DNA of 62,322 nucleotides, taken from the NCBI GenBank assembly GCA_947503175.1, contig CANNCO010000006.1, positions 1 through 62,322 of the forward strand. The letters run 5' to 3'. This document shows, in pieces, positions 61,778-62,322 of this stretch (within the stretch, counting starts at the first letter, position 1; the number at the start of each line of letters is the position of its first letter). The notes beneath the pieces are model-generated. The model saw only the letters and a list, made by a program, of their open reading frames with translations, made no database searches and had not been told where the DNA came from. The position numbers and the translations under genes are program-made. This DNA comes from an uncultured Paracoccaceae bacterium (GTDB lineage: Bacteria > Pseudomonadota > Alphaproteobacteria > Rhodobacterales > Rhodobacteraceae).

Positions 61778-62322
61778 TCACACCATCACGGCGATGCTGA
61801 GCGCAGCCATGATGAACACTGCGAGAATCAAAAGCAGCGGCCAGATGAACATCAGCCAGCGTTCATAGGGCACGCGCCCGATAGCGAGACCGCCGATGAC
61901 CACCGCAAAGGTCGGGTTGATCAGGTTCACCAGACCGTTCGCCGACTGGTAGGCGGTCACCACCAACTCGCGGTTTACCCCCGCGAAATCGGACAGTGGG
62001 GCGAGGATCGGCATCGACAGAACCGCCAAGCCCGAGGATGACGGCACGAAGAAGCTCATGCCAGCCAGGAGGCCGAACATCGTGTTGATGAACCCGATAT
62101 CGGAAAGCCCTCCAAGCGTGTTTGCGGCGCTGTGCAGGATGGTGTCGGCGATCATGCCGTTTTCCATGATCACGACGATCCCGCGGGCGAGTCCGATCAC
62201 CAGCGCGACGCCCAGAAGGTCCTTGGCCCCGTCGACGAACGCGCCGGTCAGCGCTTTCTCTCCCATCCGCGCGACGAGGCCAATGATGATGGCGGCGCCG
62301 AGGAACAACGCGCCCATCCGCG
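61778..62322 (-). CDS. YfcC-family transporter, probable arginine/ornithine exchanger (partial)
   Basis: At least 179 C-terminal residues of a polytopic membrane protein; the 5' end is beyond the window. Stretches such as [49 protein letters not shown] and [33 protein letters not shown] are typical of YfcC-type carriers. Placed upstream of arcA, it most likely brings in arginine in exchange for ornithine, the task ArcD performs in other operons. Substrate is inferred from the operon. Confidence 0.85.
   Translation of the reverse strand, partial: RMGALFLGAAIIIGLVARMGEKALTGAFVDGAKDLLGVALVIGLARGIVVIMENGMIADTILHSAANTLGGLSDIGFINTMFGLLAGMSFFVPSSSGLAVLSMPILAPLSDFAGVNRELVVTAYQSANGLVNLINPTFAVVIGGLAIGRVPYERWLMFIWPLLLILAVFIMAALSIAVMV

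Overview
This window looks like chromosomal DNA of a marine or soil alphaproteobacterium, most likely a member of the Rhodobacteraceae (Roseobacter group or a relative). The basis is gene content (mreBCD-mrdA-rodA, MipZ, a PutR-type Lrp regulator beside putA, a GT14/DUF5928-like glycosyltransferase, an RpoH-type sigma factor, the MttB/DMGDH demethylase families), high GC, and many ATGA start/stop overlaps. I cannot name the species from the sequence alone.

Layout. 0.1-6.7 kb: a minus-strand cell-shape operon mreB-mreC-mreD-mrdA-rodA ending in a coupled hydroxyacid dehydrogenase. 6.8-8.2 kb: a UDG-family / SseB-like pair. 8.2-9.6 kb: an ArsR regulator with a palindromic operator and a DUF318 permease. 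9.65-11.0 kb: nhaA, preceded by a compact predicted RNA pseudoknot. 11.2-16.4 kb: surface-polysaccharide genes (KpsT-like ATPase, KpsE-like protein, glycosyltransferase, sulfotransferase). 16.4-19.2 kb: a FadR-type regulator, mipZ and an unknown membrane protein.

19.3-41.3 kb is a large amine-catabolism region. putA with its Lrp regulator lies next to three transcription units: RpiR regulator-Rieske oxygenase-aldehyde dehydrogenase-CMD protein (minus); DMGDH-type demethylase-MDR oxidoreductase-two enolase-superfamily enzymes-HemL-like aminotransferase (plus); and DMGDH-type demethylase-MttB-like methyltransferase-alpha/beta hydrolase-TetR-FAD oxidoreductase (minus). Together they carry three different chemistries for removing N-methyl groups. 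My reading is a locus for quaternary or N-methylated amino-acid betaines; the substrate is inferred, not shown.

41.47-41.76 kb holds the most striking single item: a tRNA-Thr(GGU) gene split after anticodon base U36 by a complete 214-nt group I intron. 41.8-46.3 kb has a small membrane protein, an acyl-CoA synthetase, an MsbA-type ABC exporter and tRNA-Gly(UCC). 46.6-51.1 kb has a small lipoprotein, a multidomain NifU-like protein, an Mrp-type Fe-S carrier and a MarR-like regulator with a C-terminal cysteine cluster; the regulator is divergent from an RpoH-type sigma gene across an 18-bp inverted repeat. 51.5-55.6 kb has two tandem alpha/beta hydrolases and a beta-lactamase-fold serine hydrolase. 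55.6-62.3 kb has two tiny ORFs, a P2-type cation ATPase and the arginine deiminase operon (YfcC-type transporter, arcA, arcB, arcC), which runs off the right edge.
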